Source: Bifidobacterium moukalabense DSM 27321 (GTDB lineage: Bacteria > Actinomycetota > Actinomycetes > Actinomycetales > Bifidobacteriaceae). Taken from it: a DNA stretch of 64,000 nt. The position numbers and the translations under genes were made by a program. The DNA lies in NCBI RefSeq assembly GCF_000522505.1, contig NZ_AZMV01000001.1, positions 62,001-126,000 on the forward strand. Direction: 5' to 3'. Positions 27,459 to 37,029 of the stretch are shown one piece after another (the stretch's first letter is position 1; every line of letters starts with the position of its first letter). The notes under the pieces were generated by a model. It had not been told where the DNA came from, did no database searches, and worked only from the letters and a program-made list of their open reading frames with translations.

Positions 27459-27783
27459 ATGATTTCCAATTCAACCATCAATCTAATCCGTGATTTCGTC
27501 TCCGCCCGTGACTGGGATCAGTTCCATACGCCGGGCAATCTCGCCAAATCAGTCAGCATTGAAGCAGCCGAGCTTCTGGAGTGCTTTCAGTGGAGCGATG
27601 AGCCACGCAATGACGATTTGGAACATGTTCATGAGGAGATCGCTGATGTGCTCATCTACAGCATCATGTTGTCCAACAAACTTGGGTTCGACCTTGATGA
27701 AATCATACTTGACAAACTCAGCAAAAAACGCTCGGAAATACCCAGTTGAAATCTCACGAGGCAACAGCAAAAAAGCCAGTTGA
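27459..27783 (+). CDS. Small MazG-like nucleotide pyrophosphohydrolase (frame breaks near C-terminus)
   Basis: All-alpha NTP pyrophosphohydrolase of the compact MazG-like (RS21-C6) type. From ATG 27459 it reads MISNSTINLIRDFVSARDWD, QFHTPGNLAKSVSIEAAELL, ECFQWSDEP and HVHEEIADVLIYSIML, giving the ExxE...ExxD metal site. As written it stops at 27749 (KKRSEIPS). If the A6 run at 27723-27728 is A5, it continues KNARKYPVEISRG to 27783, matching the usual family tail. It is divergent from the DUF2075 helicase, sharing its control region. Likely roles are nucleotide house-cleaning or phage defence by dNTP depletion (inference). Confidence 0.82.
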
Positions 27784-27859
27784 CGACTGCAATACTCCAT
27801 ACAGCATGCGTATGTTTGGCACTATCTTTTTTCCCTTCTAGGAGGGGGCAGGCGAATGG

Positions 27860-28634
27860 CTACTCTCCCGTCTGGAAATTCCCATTGCCATGAAGGACCA
27901 GTTTGGGCTTGCTCGTCACGTTTCCATCAGCCGTTTCCCGTCCGCCTGAAACGACCGTCATAAAGCTGCCGAATGAAAATATCAAAACGAACACGTTCCG
28001 GGGTTTTATGCGCATCAACCGCAATATATGGTTGCCCATCAAACACGAAGCTGAACGCGTCAACTTCCTTGCCTACGGAAGGCAGGCAAAAAACACGAAT
28101 ACCGTGCGACTCAGCCAAGCTAACCATGTTGGGAAGAGGGTTCTCCCCATAACTCCAATCGCCGCGCAACGCCAAAGCCGAAGCCTCAGGAGGCATCTGC
28201 GCCATTTGCTCCATCGGGAGATCGCAGTTCGGAAGACGGAAATGGCTTTCAATCCAATGAAATAGCAGTAAGGCACTCCTCCCATGCCCTATGGCGGATT
28301 TGCGTTGCCGTGCGGTTGATTTACGCAACGAGCGGAACCAAACCTGCGTTTCGGAAAGATCCTCAATGGCCGGCTCGGACGGATGAATAGTGAAAAACGA
28401 AGGCATGACCTTCAACGCTTCTGCTAAAGCAACTGTTTTAGATTGAGGTGCACCGTTCGTTTCATAGTTCGTTACCGTACGGGGATCAACGGATATCAAC
28501 TGAGCAAGCTGAACCTTGCTCAAACCTGCTGTTTCGCGCGCGCAACGAATACGAGTGGAATCAAGTAGAAAACAAGACCCATCATCTTGCGGAAATGGCG
28601 ACAGCCACATCTCCGCTCTCGTTACGCTCATCAT
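27860..28634 (-). pseudogene. XRE-ImmA/IrrE protein, copy A, lacking the HExxH site
   Basis: Starts like copy B (MMSVTRAEMWLSPFPQDDGS; HTH IRCARETAGLSKVQLAQLIS) and runs to PYIAVDAHKTPERVRFDI. There the 429-bp deletion removes AHEIGHLVMHEA, the zinc protease motif, and the following domain. The remaining tail (FGSFMTVVSGGRETADG) is out of frame as written. The N-terminal DNA-binding part is intact, so a truncated repressor could still be made. Confidence 0.8.
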
Positions 28635-29019
28635 TATTCTCAGCCTCCGCAATAGCTGCATTCCAAGAAATTTCACCGAAGATAAGACGCTTATCCCAGC
28701 CCACAATCCTACACTCGTTCTGATCAGCGATTGGAAGCGATACCTCCAGCGAAACTCGATCATCAACTCGTTTATAGACAATCAACCAAAACGTTTGTGG
28801 ACGTGAGGAAGCCTCCGCGGAAAGCTGATTGAAATCAAGCGTCATCTGATCGGTCTGAGCATTATGTCTTTGCAATTCAAGAGCAGTCACAGGCCCAAGG
28901 TGCCTAAGTCCAAGTTCCCTTGACGAGCGCCCCGTTGCGCCGTTGCCTGGGGCAAATGCCAAGACGAGACCATCATTACGGTATGCTCGCGGAGACATAC
29001 GATTATCAACATCCCTGTT
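28582..29019 (-). pseudogene. Copy A of the 228-aa partner gene, 5'-truncated
   Basis: Carries only the C-terminal 140 or so codons (MSPRAYRNDGLVLAFAPGNG ... SGDVAVAISAR), identical to the gene at 34915-35601. Upstream sequence diverges exactly after the codons for RDVDNR at 29019. There is no proper start region. It overlaps the start of the downstream XRE gene as in copy B. Confidence 0.75.
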
Positions 29020-29064
29020 GGCCTTCCGCTGTTTGGTACGGGTGAGACCTAGATAACTTTCTCT

Positions 29065-29940
29065 TTAGCTCTCCGTCTTCACTTTCCATATTCTCGACCA
29101 TGTATCTGAGATCTCTATTCTTTTACTCTTTCTGAATACATAGAAAGCATTGGCAAAATACAAAACCGCGTATGCCAGCAGAATAACAGCGTCAGAAAAA
29201 ACTGGTGCTTTGCGACAGAATGGCGTCTCCACTCTGCGCTTCCGCACCAAGGAAATAGATGGTGTCTGTGATTGCATGCAGGAACATGGTGATCCAGATA
29301 TCGCCTGTTCTCAGGTAGATAGCAGCGAACAAGAAGCCTACACCCGTCGCATAAATGACTTGGAACAATGTGGTGACGGGATTCGCTCCGGATAAAATAT
29401 TAAAACCATGCCACAGTCCAAAAAGAAGACTGGTAAATACAACAACCGGTATAACCAATCGTTCGCGTTCCTTGCTTCTCATGACAAGGGAAATCGGAAT
29501 GACTCGGAGCATGATCTCTTCGCAGATTCCGGGCTGCATTCCCATCAGTAGTGCCACGCCGGGATTTCCATAGCTTTCATGTTCCAGTATCTCTGAAATC
29601 AAATTGAATGCACCTATTGCTAGCACACTCCACCCGAGAAGAACAAACTCGCCAAATCTTCTTGCATTGAAGAAACCCCGCAAATCTTTTCTGAATATGA
29701 GCCAATACAACAACAGAACGACTATGTGGGACACCATCGTAATCACTGTGGAAATTAGTCCCATATTTCCCATATATGCGCGATCCACTGAGCCATAAAC
29801 AACCATGGCTGCGACTCCACCAGCGATAGCTCAATGAACGTTTCGACTATTCCCGCCAATGCCATGGCAGCAGCCGCTACAACCAACGCATGCGCAACAG
29901 GATGCGTTTCAGACCAACTGCATTGCATTTCTCTTCTCAC
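29065..29940 (-). pseudogene. CPBP family intramembrane metalloprotease, frameshifted
   Basis: Multi-pass CAAX/ABI-type glutamic protease. All three motifs are present: GICEEIMLRVI (EExxxR), LFGLWHGFN (FxxxH) and MFLHAITDTIYF (HxxxD). As written the core frame is 29192-29806. A run of A6 (29196-29201) truncates the last helix; with five A it continues SFSDAVILLAYAVLYFANAF to 29065. A first helix (HPVAHALVVAAAAMALAGIV) lies upstream in another frame (29755-29940), apparently one base short. Such proteases often serve bacteriocin self-immunity or prenyl-protein processing; role here unknown. Confidence 0.75.
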
Positions 29941-30399
29941 AGGTCACACCTCGCCTAAATTATTCTTCTGACCGCACTCATTTCGGCATTATTTTTTGCC
30001 CAAAGTCATGTTGGCAATTCCATTTTCTTCTGCCACATCACTTAACTCCCGAAGTGCTTTTTTTGCATTTACACTGCTTCTATTCGATATCACATGAAAT
30101 GTATGAACTGCACGCGTGCGAATATCTTATACCCCCCTAATATTATCTTTGAAGCTGATCCTTGCACCGTTCAACACGCAAGGAAGTCTTGAAATCCTGA
30201 TATGTTCCAGGACCTCCCTGATTCAGATTCGTGTATGAACGACAGTCGATCGCTCAACGGCCGCCCTCACCTGTAGCATGACTTCAGATGGCCGGCTACG
30301 CTGGATGCGGTAGGATAAATAAGGGGTTCCTGGGGGAATTTTGCCGGAAGCAACGTACGAGGAGCTTCCTGCCACGAAAAGAAGAAATGAGAGCGAAGC
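29941..30399. other. AT-rich intergenic region
   Basis: About 460 bp with no credible coding frame. A short hairpin (CCTTGC ... GCAAGG, about 30161-30184) is visible. It probably contains promoters for the divergent CPBP and GNAT genes, but none could be assigned with confidence. Confidence 0.35.
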
Positions 30400-31023
30400 A
30401 TGACACTTGAAACCGACAGACTCATTCTGCGCCGATGGGAAGAAAGCGATGCGGAGGACTTATATACATACGCCAGCGATCCCGATGTGGGACCGATCGC
30501 CGGATGGCCCGCACATCAGTGTCTAGACGAGAGCCGGGGCGTGATCAGGAATGTTCTTAACGGCAAAGAGGCTTATGCCGTCTGTCTGAAAGAAGACGGC
30601 AAAGCCATCGGCGCAATCGAGCTGAAGCTGAATGGCCATACCGATATGACCGACCAGGATGATGAATGCGAGATGGGCTACTGGCTTGGGAAACCCTTCT
30701 GGGGACGGGGCATCATGCCGGAAGCCGTGAAGGAAATGCTCCGCCATGCCTTCGAGGACTGCGGCATGCGCAAAGTGTGGATCGGCTACTACGAAGGCAA
30801 CATCAAATCCAAGCGCGTCCAGGAAAAATGCGGATTCAAGTACCAGTGGAAAACGCAGGATGTGGACGTTCCGCTGGTGCACGAAAAAAAGGACAGGCAA
30901 TGTGAGCCTGATGACAAGGGAAGATTGGCTTTCAGAAAAGTAAACCGATATTTGTGCGAAGAAGAACAGATGTTCATGGCGCCAAATACTAGGTTCACAA
31001 GGAGAACGCAATATACGCGCTAG
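30400..31023 (+). CDS. RimJ/RimL-type GNAT N-acetyltransferase (C-terminus out of frame)
   Basis: Acetyl-CoA-dependent N-acetyltransferase. MTLETDRLILRRWEESDAED is the RimJ-like start and GYWLGKPFWGRGIMPEAVKE is motif A (acetyl-CoA loop, here WGRGI), followed by YEGNIKSKRVQEKCGF. At A7 (30884-30890) the annotated frame turns into an unfamiliar tail ending at 31023. With six A the sequence is HEKRTGNVSLMTREDWLSEK and stops at 30943, the usual family ending. The true protein is therefore probably 180 aa. Substrate unknown. Confidence 0.85.
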   Translation: MTLETDRLILRRWEESDAEDLYTYASDPDVGPIAGWPAHQCLDESRGVIRNVLNGKEAYAVCLKEDGKAIGAIELKLNGHTDMTDQDDECEMGYWLGKPFWGRGIMPEAVKEMLRHAFEDCGMRKVWIGYYEGNIKSKRVQEKCGFKYQWKTQDVDVPLVHEKKDRQCEPDDKGRLAFRKVNRYLCEEEQMFMAPNTRFTRRTQYTR

Positions 31024-31268
31024 CAGCGATAGAACCGAATCCTTTACTCCGTGACGGTGCATATGGCATCGTTATGAGGGATGTGCAAAAAGCGCACGAG
31101 GGTATTCATCATTAGGGGATAAATATGCTCTGTTATAGTTGTATCAGATTAGGCACGGCAACAAAATGTCCGTCACTACATAGGGTTGCGCACTCCATGG
31201 CTCAGATTCAGTGATGTGGAGCAGGCAACCCCATAAGTATGGTGTGCGACATTGGGGAAAGGCTAGTC

Positions 31269-33680
31269 ATGCAGCAGGAAGACTTCGACGGCGATGTGCC
31301 CATTGTTCGGTATGAATTATCTTTCCCGAAACAGAAGCTGCTACTAGGTTTCAATGAAGGCAGCTCCGCAAAGGACAAATCATCCGACACATCGGCAAGC
31401 CAAGCATATTCAGGAATCACTGAGCAGCTATCTGAAAGCATCAAATGGGAGTCACATGTAGATGCCGCAGACAAAATCGACTATATCGTTGCAGTCAGTA
31501 GTGGCGTCATCACAGGCTTAATTGATTCTTTCTTCACTGGCGAGTTTTCCTTTGACCACGCAAACGAATGGGGCACGGACAAAGTCAACCGAATAGTAAT
31601 GAAGACCGCCCGAGCGGAAGGATACGAGGGAGATTCCCTCAAGGGTGCGATCAAGAAACTCGAAGATAATCACAAACTCGCAGCGGATGGAAATACCAGC
31701 AGCTTCGGAGGTGGCAAACAGCATCATTTCCGCGACTTCACGCATCATTTCGGCATTGGCGGATTGGCAATGTCGATTTTCACCCAGTTCACTGGCTTGT
31801 CGGTCGGCACTGATACGGCAGGAAATCTAATTGTGGTTCCTATTCATGAATCAGATCGGCAATATCTGGGAAAGAATTTCCACGAGAAAATCGTTTTCGG
31901 AACAATCGGATGGTTCTTCCATATGGTGAGTGACATGGCCGGCTCAAGTGGAGCGATCGGCAGTGGTACCGGCATTCCCGGGCCGCTGCTCTCTTTCATG
32001 AAGGAACTGTCAACGCTTCCGTTCTTCAAGAATTCCGAAAATGGAGGGACAGGCTTCAGACTATGGCTTTCCAGATTATTCAACGGAACTCTTCTCGCAG
32101 ACCATGATGCAGATGGGAGAATCGTTAAAGGCACCGAGAGACGATTCGATCTTCGCATGGAAATCGGCATGTTCGGCGAATTGGGAAGACAAACCATGCC
32201 TGTGCTTGTCAACCAGTGCATCGTACGAGGGTTTTACCTCTGCCGTAGACTTTCTATGGAGATCGCCGACCTTGACGTCCGAGGCATCGGCGATCTTAAC
32301 CACATAGCGCCTGAAGATATCCTGCCTTGGAACACCCCGGCAATGCACCGCATGATAACTGTCTCCAGCGGGGTATTCACCGCTGTTGATGTTGCCGATG
32401 CCGCCGTACGTGCGATGAGGAGCAAAGATCCAGTACAGTTCCTGTTGCGAATCAACTACATTGGAATCGCAACTTTTGTAGTGGCCTGCGTCGTCGACGC
32501 CAGAACCACGTTAGCGAACGGGAGGCTGAAGGATGGAGAAAGACCGGAGGACGCGTATGAGCACGAATTGTCAGATCTCGGCTGTTTGAAACTCGATTTC
32601 CAGAAAGCACGCATCCTCCACTCGCTCATGCGGCAGATTGTGCTGTATGACATCGACTGCGAGAAGCATGACAAGCGAACGGCTAAGAAGAGAATGTGGC
32701 TTGACGAATGGAGCGGCAAAATCGCTGAAACGGTCGGTCTCATATGGACCGCAGATACTGGATATTTCATGGACGACGAGTCCTTGTATACCGAGATCAA
32801 GATGCTTCGCAAAGACGGGGATGATGCATGGCTATGGCTCGTGGCGATGGAACTTATCAGATTCAAGCCCTATATCTTCCTACATGGCGACAATGATAAA
32901 AACTACAAAGGGCTTAAACTCTGCTCGAATTACATCAACAAGGTATTTTGCTCGCAGCAAGAAGCTATCAGCGCCAAAAGCTTGCAGAAACTCAACAAAA
33001 CAGTGAACAATACAAGCGACATGCTCAATGGGGCAACAACGAAGCGAGTAGCCGGACTCGCCGGCACGGCCATCATCGCAGTCGTCACAGCCGGCACCGC
33101 ATTCTATCTCGCGCCGTCAATCGCCCCTGTACTCGCGGCTGCGCTCGGAGCTGAGACCGCGTCCCTTTCCGGAGCAGCGCTCACCAGCGCAAGTCTGGCG
33201 TTCCTTGGAGGTGGCGCAATTGCCGCCGGAGGCGCGGGAATGGCAGGCGGGACAATGCTCATCGCAGGTGGCGGAGCTTTGCTTGGCGCGGCCGGTGGGT
33301 CGGGTCTATCCGCAGCTTCGTCAATGGCACTCGCAATGAACGGAAGCTACGTTCTTGAGGAGTGTGCAAAACTGGTAGGCTTTTGCAAGGAAGTGCTCAT
33401 CAACCGATACGATGATTTTGCCTCCGTCAATGGAATCAACACCACGCTCAACATGCGAATAGTCGAGCTGGAAGCGAGAATTGAGTCAATCAAACGTAAT
33501 ATCTCCGATGATGCAGCCTTTGAGGAGGAAGAGAAAATCGAAGACGACGAGCTTACGCCGAAGAAAATGCTCAAAGTGCTTAATCGCAGTCTCAAGTACA
33601 TGAAGCGAGGCAATGCAGAACTATCGAAAGCGCTGAAAGCCGCAGGAGAACGGAACAAGCAGGCACGTCTTGGCGCATAA
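31269..33680 (+). CDS. Large membrane protein of unknown family with glycine-zipper region
   Basis: I do not recognise this family. From ATG 31269 (GGAAAGG 6 bases upstream; a frame to 31239 exists) it is 803 aa. The N-terminal half has hydrophobic and His/Asp-rich stretches: KIDYIVAVSSGVITGLIDSF, HHFRDFTHHFGIGGLAMSIF and WFFHMVSDMAGSSGAIGSG, arranged like a metal-binding membrane hydrolase (speculative). About residues 600-690 are an extremely Gly/Ala-rich membrane segment (GGGAIAAGGAGMAGGTMLIA type glycine zippers). The C-terminus is a charged coiled coil. It sits alone between two copies of an ImmA module, which suggests a phage-defence or toxin-like membrane effector (inference). Confidence 0.75.
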   Translation: MQQEDFDGDVPIVRYELSFPKQKLLLGFNEGSSAKDKSSDTSASQAYSGITEQLSESIKWESHVDAADKIDYIVAVSSGVITGLIDSFFTGEFSFDHANEWGTDKVNRIVMKTARAEGYEGDSLKGAIKKLEDNHKLAADGNTSSFGGGKQHHFRDFTHHFGIGGLAMSIFTQFTGLSVGTDTAGNLIVVPIHESDRQYLGKNFHEKIVFGTIGWFFHMVSDMAGSSGAIGSGTGIPGPLLSFMKELSTLPFFKNSENGGTGFRLWLSRLFNGTLLADHDADGRIVKGTERRFDLRMEIGMFGELGRQTMPVLVNQCIVRGFYLCRRLSMEIADLDVRGIGDLNHIAPEDILPWNTPAMHRMITVSSGVFTAVDVADAAVRAMRSKDPVQFLLRINYIGIATFVVACVVDARTTLANGRLKDGERPEDAYEHELSDLGCLKLDFQKARILHSLMRQIVLYDIDCEKHDKRTAKKRMWLDEWSGKIAETVGLIWTADTGYFMDDESLYTEIKMLRKDGDDAWLWLVAMELIRFKPYIFLHGDNDKNYKGLKLCSNYINKVFCSQQEAISAKSLQKLNKTVNNTSDMLNGATTKRVAGLAGTAIIAVVTAGTAFYLAPSIAPVLAAALGAETASLSGAALTSASLAFLGGGAIAAGGAGMAGGTMLIAGGGALLGAAGGSGLSAASSMALAMNGSYVLEECAKLVGFCKEVLINRYDDFASVNGINTTLNMRIVELEARIESIKRNISDDAAFEEEEKIEDDELTPKKMLKVLNRSLKYMKRGNAELSKALKAAGERNKQARLGA

Positions 33681-33758
33681 GATTGAAACACCATCTGTCC
33701 TACGGAAGTTCAATAAACCCTGATACTTCACAAGAGACCTACGATCAACAGCAAACAC

Positions 33759-35352
33759 AATGGCTACTCTCCCGTCTGGAAATTCCTATTGACGTGAAGG
33801 ACCAGCTTGGGCTTGCTCGTCACATTTCCATCAGCCGTCTCCCGCCCGCCTGAAGTGACCGTCATAAAGTTGCCGAATGAAAGATCATGCAGCTCCCGGC
33901 TTGTCAATCCCGTCTCCTCGCTAACGGTGTTCACAGAGATTCCTTTCGCACGATTCGTGCTGGCCACAAAGCCAAAAACCTGTGATTTCTCGGTATCGAT
34001 ACCATCAGACTCAGCCGTTCTATACCCCATACTGGTCAGTCGGGAACACATCGAACGGTATTCCCAATCCGTCAACCTTCCCAATGCGTGCGCACGGTAT
34101 GCCATTGCCATGGCAGCCACACCAAAATATTTTTTTCGCCTTGAAGATGTCACCAATCAAAGCATGATGCGGAACCAGAGCCTTCACCCTGCGTTCAGGC
34201 ATTAATAGATTGGAAGCGAACTCATGCGCTTCCTTCTCGATATCACGAGTACCTGCATCAAGCTCGCTCATCGACGCTTCGTGCATCACGAGGTGACCAA
34301 TCTCATGTGCAATATCAAAACGAACACGTTCCGGGGTTTTATGCGCATCAACCGCAATATATGGTTGCCCATCAAACACGAAGCTGAACGCGTCAACTTC
34401 CTTGCCTACGGAAGGCAGGCAAAAAACACGAATACCGTGCGACTCAGCCAAGCTAACCATGTTGGGAAGAGGGTTCTCCCCATAACTCCAATCGCCGCGC
34501 AACGCCAAAGCCGAAGCCTCAGGAGGCATCTGCGCCATTTGCTCCATCGGGAGATCGCAGTTCGGAAGACGGAAATGGCTTTCAATCCAATGAAATAGCA
34601 GTAAGGCACTCCTCCCATGCCCTATGGCGGATTTGCGTTGCCGTGCGGTTGATTTACGCAACGAGCGGAACCAAACCTGCGTTTCGGAAAGATCCTCAAT
34701 GGCCGGCTCGGACGGATGAATAGTGAAAAACGAAGGCATGACCTTCAACGCTTCTGCTAAAGCAACTGTTTTAGATTGAGGTGCACCGTTCGTTTCATAG
34801 TTCGTTACCGTACGGGGATCAACGGATATCAACTGAGCAAGCTGAACCTTGCTCAAACCTGCTGTTTCGCGCGCGCAACGAATACGAGTGGAATCAAGTA
34901 GAAAACAAGACCCATCATCTTGCGGAAATGGCGACAGCCACATCTCCGCTCTCGTTACGCTCATCATTATTCTCAGCCTCCGCAATAGCTGCATTCCAAG
35001 AAATTTCACCGAAGATAAGACGCTTATCCCAGCCCACAATCCTACACTCGTTCTGATCAGCGATTGGAAGCGATACCTCCAGCGAAACTCGATCATCAAC
35101 TCGTTTATAGACAATCAACCAAAACGTTTGTGGACGTGAGGAAGCCTCCGCGGAAAGCTGATTGAAATCAAGCGTCATCTGATCGGTCTGAGCATTATGT
35201 CTTTGCAATTCAAGAGCAGTCACAGGCCCAAGGTGCCTAAGTCCAAGTTCCCTTGACGAGCGCCCCGTTGCGCCGTTGCCTGGGGCAAATGCCAAGACGA
35301 GACCATCATTACGGTATGCTCGCGGAGACATACGATTATCAACATCCCTGTT
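33759..35352 (-). repeat. Duplicated ImmA module, copy B (complete)
   Basis: Full-length counterpart of 27855-29019. Its first 124 bp are diverged from copy A and the last 1041 bp appear identical. The 429 bp unique to this copy encode the HExxH protease segment. The two copies are in the same orientation, 5.9-6.3 kb apart. Confidence 0.9.
33764..34967 (-). pseudogene. XRE-ImmA/IrrE metallopeptidase regulator, copy B (frame break in second half)
   Basis: Fusion of an XRE-type HTH (STRIRCARETAGLSKVQLAQ, LISVDPRTVTNYETNG) with an ImmA/IrrE zinc protease (PYIAVDAHKTPERVRFDI, AHEIGHLVMHEASM, HEFASNLLMP). GGAGG places the start at ATG 34967, 9 bases downstream. The frame breaks at T7 (34130-34136). 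With six, FKAKKYFGVAAMAMAYRAHA and LGRLTDWEYRSMCSRLTSMG continue to 33764, about 400 aa in total. ImmA-type proteases cleave partner repressors or toxins to switch on mobile-element or defence genes. The start lies within the 3' end of the 228-aa gene, implying coupling. Confidence 0.85.
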
Positions 35353-35601
35353 TGCCGTCCACCTATCCAAGGTATCGATCTCCGCTTTCACTTCTGACAC
35401 GAACGTGTGATAGAAACCGGAACCTTCCGCACTTGCCTGCGCATGAATGTGATCCGTTTCAATGACCGGCCGGAGAGCCCTCATCGCGGCGGAAACTACA
35501 TACTTTGCAGAAAAACCGAAGATACGCTGGAATTCCCTATACGCATCTTCTCCTTCAAAGCACCGCACTTTACCTGCAAAATCAGGTTGAACAAGCGCCA
35601 T
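34915..35601 (-). CDS. Unknown 228-aa partner of the XRE-ImmA protein
   Basis: Not recognised. MALVQPDFAGKVRCFEGEDA, YREFQRIFGFSAKYVVSAAM, then HAQASAEGSGFYHTFVSEVK and a beta-rich C-terminal half (FWLIVYKRVDDRVSLEVSLP). No signal peptide or membrane helix. Its last 53 bases overlap the XRE-ImmA start, the typical architecture of a two-gene toxin-antitoxin-like or repressor/anti-repressor pair. A truncated duplicate lies at 28582-29019. The conserved overlap in both copies argues the pair moves as a unit. Confidence 0.7.
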   Translation of the reverse strand: MALVQPDFAGKVRCFEGEDAYREFQRIFGFSAKYVVSAAMRALRPVIETDHIHAQASAEGSGFYHTFVSEVKAEIDTLDRWTANRDVDNRMSPRAYRNDGLVLAFAPGNGATGRSSRELGLRHLGPVTALELQRHNAQTDQMTLDFNQLSAEASSRPQTFWLIVYKRVDDRVSLEVSLPIADQNECRIVGWDKRLIFGEISWNAAIAEAENNDERNESGDVAVAISAR

Positions 35602-35992
35602 AAATCCTCATTTCTTTGTACAAAACAGGAAATCTGTATTTATCGTAGCATACCCAGCAAACAGATATGGACAAGATCCATATCTTCGAAAGGATCCTTC
35701 GTCGTAAGCAGCGTCTGCGACTGCCTTCCGACGTATGGCTGCAGAATCGCAAGAACTTACGGTATCTCATGAATTACGGAATAGTACAACGGTCAAAATC
35801 AAGACCGTCATCACGTATAATCCAGTCACGCATGCCACTCACTCCACGCCATGGAACGCCGAATTCCGATTCACAGAATTCTTTTGACGGTTCCTTGACA
35901 TGCTCCCCTGCTTTGGCAATCACCGTACACCGGAACGTGACAGTGCCCTCGAACGTATCCGAGGGCACCATACATTTCTGATTACCGGACTC
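35602..35992. other. Intergenic region with hairpin; no confident gene
   Basis: About 390 bp. A 9-bp inverted repeat GTGCCCTCG / CGAGGGCAC (35943-35968) lies 25 bases beyond the 3' end of the 3-hydroxyacyl-CoA dehydrogenase gene and may terminate it. A reverse-strand 65-codon frame (35774-35971, MVPSDTFEGTVTFRC...) has no start signal and is overlapped by the hairpin, so I do not call it. Confidence 0.45.
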
Positions 35993-36946
35993 CTACGCCT
36001 CTTTGCGGGCGTCTTCGACAAGCTGGCGGATCAGGTTCTCATCACGTTGGCGAATGATCGCCTGCCCGGTCTCGCCGGTCCACTCGTAGAAGCCCCGACC
36101 GGTTTTGGCCCCCAGATCGCCAGCCTGCACCTTGGCTTCCAGCAACGGGCTCGGCTCGGTGCCGTTGTCCATGTCTTTGAGCAGATAGGTGCTGACGTTG
36201 TAGAACGTATCCAATCCGCCCAGGTCGGCGCTGGCGACCGGTCCGACCAGATTCCAGCGGCGGCCGAGACTGTATTTCACCACGGTATCGATGGTTTCCG
36301 CGTCGGCGATGCCTTCGTTCATGATGTTGAACGCTTCGCGCAGTACGGCGAGTTGCAGGCGATTGCCCACGAACCCCAATGATTCCTTCCTGATTTTCGC
36401 AGGCTTCTTGCCGATCTTGCGCATGAGCTCGAATGTGGCGTCCTCCACCTCTTCGGCAGTGCTCTCACCCGGTACCACCTCGACCAGTGGCATGAGCTGC
36501 GCCGGATTCCAGAAATGCGCGACCACGAGTCGTTCCGGGTGCTTCAATACGGATTGGATGGACGTCGGGCTCAGTCCGGAGGTGTTCGTTGCGAAAATGG
36601 CGTCTTCCGGGGCGTATTGCTCAATCTCGCTCCAGACCTTCTGCTTGACGTCAAGTTTTTCGACGATCGATTCGATGATGAAATCCGCGCCTGTCGCGCC
36701 ATGCTCGTAATCGGTATAGGTGGTAATGCGCGACAGCACATCCTCGACGCTCTCCCCTTGGGCCAGCAGACCGGCCTGCGCGAACTCCTCGGCATCGGAA
36801 CGAATCCTCGCCATACCGGCATCAAGCAACTCCTGCGAGCAGTCGACCAGTTTCACCGGGTAGCCGGCCACGGCGAACTGCAATGCCGTGGCATGGCCCA
36901 TGGTTCCCGATCCGATATTGGCGATTGTTCGTATATCCCTGACCAT
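35993..36946 (-). CDS. 3-hydroxyacyl-CoA dehydrogenase family protein
   Basis: NAD-dependent 3-hydroxyacyl-CoA (or related hydroxyacid) dehydrogenase, 317 aa. N-terminal Rossmann motif IANIGSGTMGHATALQFAVA, then FIIESIVEKLDVKQKVW, IFATNTSGLSPTSI and the catalytic His in RLVVAHFWNPAQLMPLVEVV (the HFxNP motif). The C-terminal domain includes GFVGNRLQLAVLREAFNI and GAKTGRGFYEW. Bifidobacteria lack a full beta-oxidation route, so the physiological substrate is uncertain; short-chain or lambda-crystallin-like activity is possible. Confidence 0.88.
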   Translation of the reverse strand: MVRDIRTIANIGSGTMGHATALQFAVAGYPVKLVDCSQELLDAGMARIRSDAEEFAQAGLLAQGESVEDVLSRITTYTDYEHGATGADFIIESIVEKLDVKQKVWSEIEQYAPEDAIFATNTSGLSPTSIQSVLKHPERLVVAHFWNPAQLMPLVEVVPGESTAEEVEDATFELMRKIGKKPAKIRKESLGFVGNRLQLAVLREAFNIMNEGIADAETIDTVVKYSLGRRWNLVGPVASADLGGLDTFYNVSTYLLKDMDNGTEPSPLLEAKVQAGDLGAKTGRGFYEWTGETGQAIIRQRDENLIRQLVEDARKEA

Positions 36947-37029
36947 TGCAACCTCGCAATCCTTGAATTGTTCACACGGACATCACCGTCCGCCAACATC
37001 TTGTAGCCTAGGCTGCGAATCTGAACGTT

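Larger units (their letters stand above)
27855..29019 (-). repeat. Duplicated ImmA module, copy A (decayed)
   Basis: This copy matches 33759-35352. Positions 27979-29019 appear identical to 34312-35352 with a constant offset of 6333 (1041 bp). 27855-27978 matches 33759-33882 with roughly a dozen substitutions. The 429 bp between those blocks in copy B (33883-34311) are deleted here. Copy A ends abruptly at 29019, inside the upstream gene. Confidence 0.9.

Noticed and set aside
29859..30140. 93-codon plus frame upstream of the GNAT gene
   Set aside because: Antisense to the CPBP start and AT-rich low-information composition.
35774..35971. 65-codon reverse frame MVPSDTFEGTV...
   Set aside because: No ribosome-binding site, overlaps a hairpin, no domain; not reliable as a gene.
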